A DNA stretch of 64,000 bases from Sphagnum magellanicum. Taxonomy: Eukaryota; Streptophyta; Sphagnopsida; Sphagnales; Sphagnaceae. Positions 11,370 through 23,500 of this stretch are shown piece after piece. The translations under genes and the position numbers were made by a program. How positions within the stretch are numbered: position 1 is the first letter of the stretch; the number at the start of each line of letters is the position of its first letter. The stretch covers positions 18,166,001 through 18,230,000 of the forward strand of contig CM038915.1 in NCBI GenBank assembly GCA_021904315.1, written 5' to 3'. The notes below the pieces were generated by a model. It was not told the DNA's origin. It saw nothing but the letters and a program-made list of their open reading frames with translations, and made no database searches.

Positions 11370-12200
11370 AAATTTCTGGATTTTGATATGTAAAATCAAT
11401 TTTAAATGACAAAAAATTTATTGTTGTTATCAATTTCACATTTTACTATACATGTCTAAAATAATCAAAATTCATCCCACAAATATACATATAGTGTACA
11501 TCAATTTTTAATTTATTAGATTAAGGTATATAATGTCTCTTTCTTGCATTCATTCTTTGTCATTCAATATTTTGGTATATATTTTTTGACTTATGAAACT
11601 TTGAAATCTAATTAGTTTAAATTGTGATATATTTTCATTTTAATGCTACAAATTCTTGGAATTAATAAGTGATTTTTTTTAAAATGACAAATATTTTCTT
11701 ATCATTATCAATTTCAAATCTTTATTATACATGTCTGAAATATTCAAAATTCATCCCAAAAGTATTCATATAATTTAAATAAATTTTTAATGTATTATGC
11801 TAAAGTATATAATTTTTATTTCTTACATTTGTTCCTTGTCATTCAATGTTGTAATATATTTTTTTGATTTATGAACTTTATCTCCAAATGTTAAATTTGT
11901 AGTTAAAATTTTAACTACAAATGCATTAAAAATATAAATGTTCAATTTAATGACTTTATATTTTGGTATAATTATTCAATTTTTTTTCAAAACCAACATA
12001 TATATTTGAATATTTCCATCAAGAATATTTTTTTCATGTGTTTGGATTTAATATGTCAAATTTTTTTAAGATGACAAGCATTCTCATAACCTCATCAATT
12101 TCACATTTTAACTATACATATTTTTGAAAATGATCATAATTCATGCTAAAAGTATTACCATAATTAATATCAAATTCTAAATGATTATATTGAAGTATAT
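11370..12200. repeat. Diverged ~270-bp tandem repeat, 2 clear units plus a decayed third
   Basis: Shared landmarks recur in the same order: ACAAATT(T/C)(C)TGGA near 11378 and 11647, ATGACAAA(A/T)A, ATACATGTCT(A/G)AAATA, AAAATTCATCCCA, and TCATTCAAT(A/G)TT. A weaker third set runs from about 12030 to 12200. Confidence 0.75.
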
Positions 12201-13189
12201 AATGTTGTCTTGTTGTTCAATTTTTAAAATTTTAACATTTTTTTACGTAATGTTTGATTTCTTTTGCATCAAACATATAATTTTGTGTAAAAAGAACTTT
12301 TGCATGATTTTATTTTTTGGGTCTTTTTTCCTCTAGTTTGGTGTTATGTTTTTTTTTTGTGGTGAAAATGTAATTAGTTTTGAGCTTTTTTAATAAAATT
12401 CTATAGTGATCATTCTTTTCATGGGTAAGTTTCATGGATCCATGCTAAAAATCCCTTTTGTAAAAAAGTGTTCATTGGAAATGTTGTGAATTTATTTTGC
12501 GAGTGTTTGGAGTTCTTAATAATAGGATTGGAAAGAAAAAGAGGGCCAAAAAAAAAACATTTGCATCAAACATTTAGTAGTAAAGCTACAATCAACAGAT
12601 TAAAGTCTTTAGTGCATGGATTCTTTTCTAGCTCCAAATTCAAAGAAATTATTTAGAGGATTTTTCATTTTCCTAGTGGGCTTTTCATTTTTCACTAGAT
12701 TATTTTAAAAATCTTGATGGATCATTTTTCATTAGATTTTTCTTTAAATCTTAATGTGCTATTTTTTAAAGGATTTTTCTTTTATTTTGGAAGTTTTATT
12801 CTTCTATGACTTCTTTTAAATCATGGTGCAAGAACATTAAAATTCTTTGTTTCTAAAGAAGATGAGTGGAACCTCTATTCTACAATATTAAAATCATTTG
12901 AAAGAATGAATATGTTTTTTTTCTTTGAATGTTGAACTATACACTTTTGGTGTAAACTTTAAAGGTGAGTTGTGGATAGATGAATACTAGCAAGTGGTAC
13001 AAAAGTTTCAAGAGCGATCTACAAAATTTAAAAGGTTTATGAATCTACATTGATCAAGGACAAAGCACCAAAGCCAGAAGGAAATTCCAAGAGAAAGACA
13101 CCCATCATGATCTTCATAATCTCATGTGATTTGGAGGTGCCAGACTAGAGCTGGATGACTAATCTGCATCATTGGGTTATTCTACCTAG

Positions 13190-13530
13190 AGGGTGTTTCC
13201 TTAGGTAGCCCTCTAGGTAGACCTTATGTAACCCTTCATGTAAGTATTGATAGCCTTTAAATTGTAGATAACCCCCTAGGTAGACCCTTAGGTGTTTCCC
13301 TAGGTAACTCACAAAGTAGACCTTATGTAACCTTTTATGTAAGTTTTGATAACCCTTACAATAGATAACTCCTTAAGTGTTTCCTTTGGTAACCTTCAAA
13401 ATAAACCTTATGTAACCCTTTATGTAAGTTTTTGATAGCCCTTACAATGGATAATCCCTTAGGTAGGCCCTTAGGTAACCTTTCAAGGTAGATCTTTTAT
13501 GTAAGTTTTTGATAGCCCTTACCTTAAATA
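13190..13530. repeat. Degenerate tandem repeat, ~85-100 bp period, 4 units
   Basis: The words CTTATGTAACC, TATGTAAG and TTGATAGCCCTTACAAT recur near 13221, 13320, 13405 and 13491, joined by CCTTAGGTA-type runs. Confidence 0.85.
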
Positions 13531-14344
13531 AGCCACTAGGTAAACTTATATAACTTTCTTTTTTGTTATGAATCGCTCTTAGGTATCCTTTTGAATAAAC
13601 TTGAAATATATTCTCTAACTTAGAAAATCCCTAGCTAATCCTTAAAGTAAATTTTGTGTAATCTCCTAAGTAGCCTTTACATATCCCATAACCTAAGTAG
13701 GCACATAAGTAGACACATGCAAAACAAAAGAGATACAAACAAACTCAAGTTATTTTGGGTTGAGGAAGAAAATTGAGTATTTCTGATGATCATTCACAAA
13801 TCGTGGGAATCCTTGTGTCCATAGGAATCATAGATGGTACAGATTACTAGGCTCTCCCTCCATTAAGGCCAATGAAGGGGTTTGTGTGCATCCTCAACAG
13901 ATGTTCTATGTACCCTTTGGAGAGCCACCATCAGCCCCCTACTACTTTCTTTTGGCTCGGTCATAGCAAATCATGTAGCATAGGCAATGGCCTACCAGAT
14001 GTGAAACCAAGGGAATCATTGACAAAATGTGGACAACTTGTGTGTGCACAAGAGTCATATGTGGTGCGGTTTATTTGGCACTCCATCCAGAAAGGCAGCT
14101 ATAGTGGTGGTGGTTCATGAACTGGAAACAGAATGCATTGCCGAAAATTTGAGAGTGTCGGTGGAGAGCACCTTCTAAAGTGGAATCTCACCTCCACTAC
14201 ATGTCAGTGCCTTCCATTTTCAAGAGCATAAACCTAGTTTTCAGCGTGTGCATTACGTTTCTTAAGGCCCTTAACCAAGGGCATTACTCACTCAGCTTCC
14301 ATCTCATGCAGGCCCTTCAAATGGTAATGCCTTCGAGCTAGGGC

Positions 14345-14820
14345 CTTACTCTACACTAATGGAATTGTTGACAAAATGTGACAGCCTATGTGTCTAGAAG
14401 AATCATACACCTTGCAGTTTCTTTGGCTCTCCATCCAGTAAGGCAGATGAAGTGTGGCTCAAGATATGGAATCTAATGGAACTGTTGACAAAATGTGACA
14501 ACCCATGTGTACAAAAGAATCATAAGTGGTGCGGTTTATTTGGCTTTCCATCCAGTAAGGCAGATGGAGTGGCTCATACATAATCTGGAAACTAAGCAAA
14601 TTGTTGACAAAATGTGACAGCCTATATGTCCAGAAGAATCCTACAATATCATGCAGTTTACTTGGCTCTCCATCCATCCAGTAAGGCAGATGAAGTGGCT
14701 CAAGATATGGAATCTAATGGAACTGTTGACAAAATGTGACAACCCATGTGTATGAAAGAATAATAAGTGGTGCAGTTTATTTGGCTTTCCATACAGTAAG
14801 GCAGATGGAGTGGCTCATGG
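14345..14820. repeat. ~120-bp tandem array, 4 units, with an outlying copy at 14000-14100
   Basis: The word GACAAAATGT recurs at 14370, 14487, 14606 and 14728, followed each time by a GG(T/C)TTTCCATCCAGTAAGG-like segment. Alternate units are more alike (14459 and 14700 copies; 14345 and 14580 copies), so the array probably grew by duplication of a two-unit block. It abuts the PGAP1-like exon remnant. Confidence 0.88.
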
Positions 14821-14829
14821 AGTAAGCTT

Positions 14830-16139
14830 GCATGTGCATTTTGCAAATGCCCATCTTGCACAAGACCTTCAATTCGAGAAGGCAGCTGCTCACTTACACT
14901 TTTATCTAGCTGACCCAAGTCCTTAAAATAGAGAACAGAAAGTCTAAATGTGTATTCTTTGATGAGAAAATCAGTTCCCTCCTGTACCAATCCTGCTTCA
15001 AGAGGTGTGAAGGAGGAATGCTGATAGTATTTGCCATCCAGTGGCCCTCCATTGTAGGCCTTGTCAGACTCTGCAGCTATCAAGGGCATCCGTAGAGCAC
15101 AAAGTCATGTGAGAAGGCTTTCCCAAAACAAATCAGGGGACAAAACCCAAAGCAAACATATGAAAGCAAACCAGACCAGCTGAGGATGAGAGAAATATAC
15201 TGACAAGCATTCCCGATCTAATCATGCAATAAGCATCTTCTAGGGTTTAGGACCCTGTACATGGCTAAGCCATTCCTAGCTCCTGAGATTGGCATCTTCT
15301 AGGGTTTAAGACCCTGTGCATGGCTAACTCATTCATAGCTCCTGAGATCAGAATTTGAGAATTTTCTTGTATCTATTTCTCAAATTGATCAGCCTGGTTA
15401 CTGCCATTAGCAACAACAATGGAGTTCTGCTTCAGAAACAAACTCTTGTCTTTAGCAGAAAGATGTCAAAACCCTATGTCCCTGTTTCTTGGAAAACCTA
15501 CTTCAGCACTGTAAAGCTCTCATGGTGAACATCAAGCTCACTTTCTAATGTGACCAGAAACTGAGGAAGGAGGAGCAAGCAGGTTTCTTCTTTTTTTTTA
15601 AAAATTATGCTAATGTTTTAATATTTGATTGGCATCAGGATTGTTCATGTGCTGCAAGAACTCCTTTTAGATTTCAGGGTTCTAGATCAGAACACACATC
15701 ACGACGAAGGCTGAGGAAGGCAGAGAAATCTGGTTTTTTCTTTTTCTTTTTCATGCTTCAGTTCCTGAGCAAGAACTCAACATAGATTTTTAGGGTTCTA
15801 AATCAAAACACACATCACAATGAAGACTAATCATCTGAATGAATAGGAGTAAGAAAAAAGGCCGGCCTTGCCATGCGATGCACAAATTCATCCAGCACAG
15901 GAACAATCTTAATGCCAATCAAATATCCTGTTAGAAACAGCAAGAAGAAAAAACATTTGCAGCCAATCACCAAGCTGAGAAACATTCCTCTTTCGGTTTG
16001 AATTTATGCAGAAATTGATATCAATGGGCTTACTTGTTTGTAGGAGCCTCCATTGCCTGGAATGAAGAGGACAGGGACACCCAAAAGCTTGACGAGATGT
16101 AGCTGGTAGTCAATCTTCTTCCAACCCTCACGATGACAC
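14830..16139 (-). pseudogene. PGAP1-like GPI inositol-deacylase, two-exon remnant
   Basis: PGAP1/Bst1 is an ER lipase that removes the inositol acyl chain from GPI anchors. Exon 16139-16034 encodes 35 residues ending GVPVLFIPGNGGSYKQ, the most conserved N-terminal motif of the family, with a good acceptor and a GTAAGC donor. A second block at about 15078-14840 carries AAESDKAYNGGPL and a diverged continuation. No acceptor in the right phase joins them, the expected V-R-S-L link is scrambled, the catalytic GHSMGG exon is missing, and the 3' side runs into the 120-bp tandem array. I infer a truncated gene copy. An undetected distant exon or an assembly gap is the alternative. Confidence 0.62.
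15233..15350. repeat. 59-bp tandem duplication
   Basis: Units 15233-15291 and 15292-15350 share GCATCTTCTAGGGTTTA, GACCCTGT and AGCTCCTGAGAT. It lies in the intron-like gap of the PGAP1-like remnant. A weaker duplication of about 115 bp follows at 15668-15830. Confidence 0.9.
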
Positions 16140-17560
16140 CTAAAGTTCACAAAATCAAGGATATCAAAGAACTAACAAATAATCTAACACACCCTTCTTT
16201 GTTAAGAATCTTTAACTTTTTTTAGAACTTAATCAGACTATCCACAAACTTGGAGAAGAATTAGAATATACTCAAGCCATCCAGAAACTTGAACTCATAT
16301 GAGCAGAGGTCGGAGCTTACTAAAAAGATTGCACAAGTAACACCCATCTGGATGCCCATTGACCACTTAATCATTGACTTACGGAACATGACAGAACCAA
16401 GAAGATAAATCTGAAACATTGTAACCTTGAAGCTATGAAGGGATCTCATTAGAGCCTCAAGTCATCCTGATCCCCAATCTTCAACCAAGCAAGTACGAAA
16501 TTTAAGAGCTAACAGAAGCCTGAAACAATGGAACTTGCATTCAAATGTTCAAGTTTGATAGGTTGGTCTTCGTACAAATGATTGAAAATCCAAATAACTG
16601 CAAGGGGTATAGACTTACATCATTTTGAGAAACTCAATAACTCAACTAGTCCCAAGGAGTCTTTAAGCCCCCCAGTATTTTGAGATTGGACATACAGTTT
16701 CCTGCACTGTGGCAACTCACACATCATTGACCACCAATAAGATAGATTTAGAGGAGAGAGACCACTTGGAAACTTCCAGGAGAGAAGTAAAACAAGCTAC
16801 ATTTATAAAACTAGACTTCACAAGGTTTTAAAGAAGCTTCCTAACTGCACAAAGAAAAGAATGACAAAGGCCGCACACTGCAAACTTGCAGCAACATTGC
16901 TTTGCTATGAAAGACTGGAATTCAGATGCAAACAAACCTGACTTCATATCAGTGCCTTTTTTCATATTGAAAACAGAAGCAACATAATGCTTCACACAGA
17001 AGCACAAAGTTGTCAGTAAATCTATTTATGTAAGCAATGACAAAACATGTTGCAACAAAGTTCTTACTACACTTATGACAAAGAATGTTGGAATCTTGTA
17101 AGGTGTATGAAATCAACAGAAGAGGAAGGAACTGAAGACAAAACATTACCATGGCTAATGGGCAAAGTTAGATCTTCAAATCAACAAAACCAAGGACTAC
17201 TGGTTTCCATTCACTGAAAAGTTTACATGCAGCCCCCAAAGATCTCTTCTTGCATAAGAACAATTTTTTAAAGATTCTTGAAGAGATAAACTGTTGAGGA
17301 AAGATTTAATGCCTTGAGAAAAAAGACCAGTTAAATTAAGCCTGCATATCACAGCCACAGCCTAAATTTTCTCTTTGAGAGTAGAACTAAAAATTAGAGA
17401 AAACTGGACTGCCAAATCTTAAGTATGTACCCACCACTGTGGCCAACCCAATTACAAGGACTACAACCTGCAACACCTGTCCATACCTTTCCTCCTACCG
17501 ACAACCTGATTTTGGCAACACAAGCAACTCTCAAAAGGACTTTCCAAACTGCCCACTAAT
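16140..17560. other. Non-coding stretch between the PGAP1-like remnant and the PHD gene
   Basis: No 5' exon of the PGAP1-like gene (signal anchor and the following conserved Tyr/Pro segment) could be found here. The left part of this stretch may hold the rest of that remnant and the right part the 3' UTR of the PHD gene. Nothing else is recognised. Confidence 0.4.
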
Positions 17561-17570
17561 ATTCCACCAA

Positions 17571-20500
17571 TCAAGGGGGTGGTCTCCGACGCCTTGGAGC
17601 TACATCATCATCTCCCTCTCGACTGCTGGTATATTTAGAGCTACCTCCATTTTTCCCACCATCTCTACTATTGTGGTTGTGAGCATCTTTTGCCCTTAGT
17701 GCCTCATCGTCTTGTCCTCCTCTGTCCCTCCAAGCACCAGCCCCCATCCTTCGATCTCTACTATCTATGTCATTTCCAGACCTCAAAGCTTCTAGATTGC
17801 GCTCCCCTCCTTTTGCCACAAAGTCTTCTCTCCTTGCCCCATGTGTATCTCTGTCACGTTCTCCAGGTTCATCACCTGTAGTTCTTCTAAAATCACTGGC
17901 TCCGTCTGCAGACCTTCCTCGAGAACTATGTGGAGATTGCTCTTGGCTAGATGGGGGTCCTGATGCTGATAGTTCATTTCGCCTATGGTGCCTGCCTGCT
18001 GGTGATACATTGCGAATGCCTGCCAGCAATTGGAGATCCCGTTCATCCATTAAAGCTGAACCATGCACCACATGTGGAGAAGTTCTGAGGGGAGGTGTGC
18101 GGATGCGAGGGACTGGTCTTTCTCGTTCCCAATCTTGTTCCTTTTCTCTCTCTCTGTCTTTCCCTCGTTCCCTAAATTGATCTCCCTCTCTTTTACCACT
18201 CAATCGCTTCAAACCAGCTGGTGGCGACCGCTGGTTGCGAGGAGGGGGTGGTGGCAAGGGTAACTTGGGTGGAGGTGGCACTAACCGGCGAGAGGGTGAC
18301 TCTGGCTTTTCAGCATGGCTTTTAGGCCAGGTGTCTGGTTTACTCTCAAGAGGGTTGTGGTTAGTAATGGGTGAATGACTCGTCTTTGGTTGGGGTGATG
18401 CAGGAAGAACAGACCCCCCAATGCTACTAGTAAGAGGCTTGGGGGAGGTATGCACCCGTGGAGACCTAGATCTAGACCTGGGTCTTGAGCCAGACCGCGG
18501 CCTTCTCACAGGAGATATCCTAGTGTGTCGACTGAGTGGTGGAGACGGTGTTCTATCTCTATGGCCCCACTCATCACCATATCTACTACTTCCTAGCCTA
18601 CCTGAAGGACTTTCTGTCATTAGGTCTACTCCCTGAGGACTGAAAGGACCACTAAACCGGTCAAAACCCCGATCTCGGGTCAAAGCACCTCTTCCTGAAG
18701 TATTTGCACTTATTCCAGGTCCAACACCCATACCCATGCTCAGACCCATGCTCATACTCCTCCTGCCTCCCAGACCCCGGCCACCTCCTCTCATGTTGTC
18801 CCCAGGACCCATGGTTGCCACTCCAGGCAGAGCCATATTCAGTCCTCCACCTCCTCTGCCTCCCATACTAAACAGGCTGCTTCTACGACCTCCACGACCA
18901 CCTGGGCCAAAAGACCGTGGACTGCCTCGAATGGGGCCTGCAGCTGGGCTTCCTACCTTAATAACAGTGCCATCTGGAGCCACAATAAAACCACTGCTCT
19001 CCACTTTTGCAGCAGCAACTGCTGCAGCATTGGTTGACCCACGAGGACTGAAGCCTGGTTCAGGAAAGCGACCTGGGGGAGATAGATGCCCACTTGGAAC
19101 CATTCTCCAGGGGGTTGGGGGCCCACTAGGACTGTTGAACCATGGGTCAGGCCTGCCTCTACCACGGGACAAGTCCAGTGATCCTCCTCCCCTTCCCCTG
19201 CTGTGTCCTATTTCATGGGATGAAAGCCTTGGACTCAATTCAAAACCATCATCCACTCTGCAAAACAGACACATATCTTGTTTAAGCTTTGTTCACACCA
19301 CACTACAGCTAATTATCCAGAAACATTTACAATCTGTATAGATCCACACTTGAAGGGAATCGCAACCATTCAAATAGCATAACAATTGGGGACACTTACC
19401 GGCGTCCATATGATCGATCATCACGACTCCTTGTTGGATCTGATCTTGCCCTTTCACCTGGTGAATCATTTCTCACCAATGAGCCCCTTCCAGGTCCTGG
19501 ACCAATGTGGCTACTCATTGGCCCAATATTATTAATACTAGAACCCCACCCTGGGTGATTGGCCCACTGTGGTACTCCTCGTCCACCTCTTCCTGAACCT
19601 TCTTTTGCTGCCCGTAATGCATCTTCTGCTTTGTCAAAACCTTCAGGCAGCTGATCCCACCCTGACAATTTGACTCGGCCAATGACTTCAGAACGCATAC
19701 CGGATATCTCTGACTTTACCACAAACTTTTGTTCATGTTTGATGACATGCCTATCCTCTTTGTTAACCATAATCTCATTTCTCTCCTTTGAACTCCCTCT
19801 TTCAAGGGCCTCATCATGCTCCTGCAGAAATTTTTAAACAGCAATCAATGTCAGTAAACCTGAACCAGGCCCATTATCAGCTTCACACCCTAAATTAAAT
19901 CTTGTTAACAGGAAACCAGAAGTCAAGGATAGCAGAGCCATAACAGAGTGCCCCTTCTGGATCCATACCTCCACATCTGAAGCCAAGCTTGCATCCACAT
20001 CTTTTGAGGGAATTCTCAATTCTGATGACAGCCGGCAGTCCTTAGCAACCAGTCTGGAAGCATCTGCAATTTTCCCTCCTGTGGAACTGTCACTGCAATC
20101 CACACTGTTTTGACACACCACCTTGCTCAAGAGTTCACCTTCAGCACAGAAATTTGTGCTATATTCCCTTTGACCACCCTGACTTCCAGGAATGGTGATG
20201 TGAGGCTTCACCATTGGTCCCAAAGAAGTCCTCAACAAATCAGCTGGACCCTCTACTCCTGAATCAACAACTTCCAACTTGCTCTCAGCCTGCATAGCAC
20301 TCAATTGCCGACTGTCATCAGCTTCAAGTTCATCACCATCCCTGCAATCTGAGTCACCATAATCAACATGCTCTGCATCCAGTTCCTCCACTGCATCAGC
20401 CTCCCACTTGTGAGAGAAAGAGTTCCTTCCATGAGGAGAAGATGGTGAGCGTTCCCCATCTGACATTGTCCTGCCCTCCATACTCACATCATCTGAAGGT

Positions 20501-23500
20501 CCCACCTTCTCAACATCAGCTGACAGTTCTTCATTACTGCCATCAAACTCAGCAAACTGCTTATCAGAAAATATGGGCGACAAACTTGTAGTTTCCACCA
20601 AAGCATTGTTGTCCACTTTCTTACGAACAGATTCTCCTCCTTCCTGATATCTAGCTGCTCCTGCAGAATTTGAGGTCCCTGCATTGTCTGCCATCTCGTC
20701 AGCTCCCTGGACTGAAGGTCCTGTTGCTTCAGCAGCATTTACAAAGGCTTCACCTGCTACAATAGGAGGGCCTGCACTGGTATTCTCCACAACCAGATGG
20801 CTGCAGTCACCAACAATATGATCACTCTCATCAGCATTCGTAGCAGCAATACGATCAGTGTCTCTGTCAGCCAATGTATCCACACCTGCCAGTGGGTCCT
20901 CATTTTTCAAGTTGCTGGCTTCCAAACACGAGCCCTTCCCATCTTCAACTTCAACTTGAGCTCTCTCCCCCTCAGCATGTGTGAAGGGAGCATTTTTTGG
21001 ACTATCAGGACTGGCTCTATGGAGCCCAGGCCATCGAGCCACCTTTGAGCTGGCCAACTGTTCTGCATGACATGTTGTGACCTGAGTTACAAGAACTTCT
21101 CCAACTCTTCCAACAGACGCAGTCAGATCGCTTGAGCCTACCACATCCGGTACTCTAACTGGAGTACCTTGCTGCTGCAACTTCCCTTTCTCCAGAATGC
21201 TGTCTGAGTCCTTGTAGCCATCCAACTGGACACTTTGATGTTCGCCTTGTATTTCCTGACTCCTCTGTCTAGCTTCTCCACTGGTCTCAGCAGTGACTGC
21301 AGAGTTCAACTCCATATCCCAAGCTGTGTCCTCCTCTGTTGGTCGTTCCCACTCTGCATAGTCCATATTTAAATCCCAGTGAAGACGATCATCTCGAGTA
21401 CGACTGCTTTGTCTAGAAGTTGATGCAGTGCCTGTATTTGTGTTCTCAAACTCACTCACTGTTGATTCATTCTCTGTACAATTGCAACATTCATCTCTAG
21501 CACCACTCACATCACTCTCCTTGTCAGTTGCACCCATACTACTTGAGTCTTCATCATCAGCTCGTAAGTCCTTGCAGAGGGGGCCATTCCTACGATCCCC
21601 ATAAGAACCTTCAATGGAAGGTTCACTACATGAAAACTCACCACCTTCAACAGCTTCCTGAACAGCCTGCCCTAACTTCAATGCCAGATCCCTAGTGTCA
21701 GATGGCCTTGATCTAGATGACATTCCCCCTGTAGGTAGCTCTCTTTCACCACCAACCTTATCTTTCCCTTCCCCACTACAAGCATCTGTGTCACCTTCCA
21801 CAGGTGTCAAAACTTCTGGCTGTTGCAAATTTACTGCTGAAACCACTTCACTGCTTTCATCTCGTGTGAACTTGCTGGTATCACATATGTGATAGTCATT
21901 AAGCTCCCTGTTTCTATAAACCAACTTGAGTTTTTCTTTGGGCTTGCCAGCACTGTCATCATCTATGTCACTTGCCTTAATCACCTGACTATCTTCAGTC
22001 ACAACCTTAATCATGTCCAGGACAGCATCCACCCTCTTTCCCTTTGATCCAACAATGTTTCCTGTAGTCATTACTTTGCAGGCACCCACAACTTCCTCAT
22101 CATCAAAGTTTCTGCCATGATAATCTCCAACCCTATCCCTCTCATCCTCTTTGAGTTGGTGTCTCTCTGTTTCAAGCCCTTGCTTACCATATCCAACTTC
22201 ACTGACAGTAGCTTCCCCAATTGATGGGCCCTTCAATACCAGTTGTTCCACCTCTACTATCTCAGCACCTTCAAGATTTTGAGCACATTCTGGTTTAGCA
22301 TCAGCTTCAGATCCATCATTGCCTGTCAGCGTCTCCAGGTGCGCCCTTGGAGATGCCATTCTGATGGGTGGTGAGGGTGACCGCACAACATCCAACAACT
22401 GGATCCTGCGCTTCTTTATGGGAACAGTTGCTGCTGCATCACTAAAGCGCCTACCAAGAAGAGGAACATCCAACTGCAAGCCAGACAAAGAAAACAATCA
22501 TAAGAAGTCCCATCCTGAAGAAAACCCATATCAAATAGGCAAACCTTTGTGTGCAAGCTATGTGACATGAGGAAAGGCAGAACTGCTTCAGGATACAGTC
22601 CAAAGAGGACAGCTTGGAACCTTAACCCAACAATAAGGTCATTAACTTATGCACAAACTGCTGTTGAGAGTGAAAGCTCCTGGCATGGATTCAATCTTGT
22701 AAAGTTGGTATCAGACCTTGCTCTGATCTGAAACTGGGGTGTCAGACTTGGTTTGTTGCAGCACATGTCCATCAGTTTCATCCTTGCAACTCTTGGCAGG
22801 CCTCTTCTCTACAATTTCACCTTTGGCCGGTAGGGCACCATTGGTAAGGGCACTCCGTAATCGCTTTGTCCCTCTCACAGAATGATCAGCTTTCATAGCC
22901 CTTGTTGAACTCCTTGTATTGCTGTTCAATGATCCCATGTCCTTTGATGCCACAGCATTTTGAACCCCAGTGACAATTCCACCAGTCTCATCGCCACATA
23001 TATGGCAAATGGCCAATTCTGATCCCTGTGTAGGATGTCCCCTTTGTGATGCTTTGTTTATTGCAGCCGTAACACAGTTTGGATGAGCAACAGATGAGCC
23101 AGCATCGCATGAACAAGCCTGTATCTGTGCATGAAAATCCACCATAAATTGAACCCTCAGCGACCATGTGAAGTGTGCAATTCCACTGGAATCATCTGAC
23201 CTAACCAGCACAACACTTAAATGAAGCTTGCACACTGCCAGAAGTAAATATCACCTACAGGGCACTCCTCCCTGAATTCTGACTGAACACTGTCACCCAA
23301 CAGCAATACAAATGATCTACACCAGAAGCATTCAAATCATGGCATGCTCTGCAAACACTGAAAGCATGCATTCGCACCAACTTCGATTGAAATACATGAG
23401 TTACAAGTACCAGGGCTTCAAGATCTTCATTATCTTCACATCCACAAACACAACAGACAGGCTCGTCTCCTTCCTTCTCTTTGATTTTCTCATCAGTCCA

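Larger units (their letters stand above)
10841..13170. other. AT-rich repeat-dominated DNA, no gene recognised
   Basis: Apart from the tandem arrays listed separately, this stretch holds only AT-rich sequence with short meaningless frames. Confidence 0.5.

Noticed and set aside
13190-14820. Regular repeats considered as a CRISPR-like array
   Set aside because: Units are long, diverged and without unique spacers, in a plant nuclear genome; they are ordinary tandem repeats.
18736-19341. 201-codon plus-strand open frame, Pro/Leu-rich
   Set aside because: It is antisense to the Gly/Arg/Ser-rich last exon of the large PHD gene; GC-rich biased codons keep the opposite strand open.
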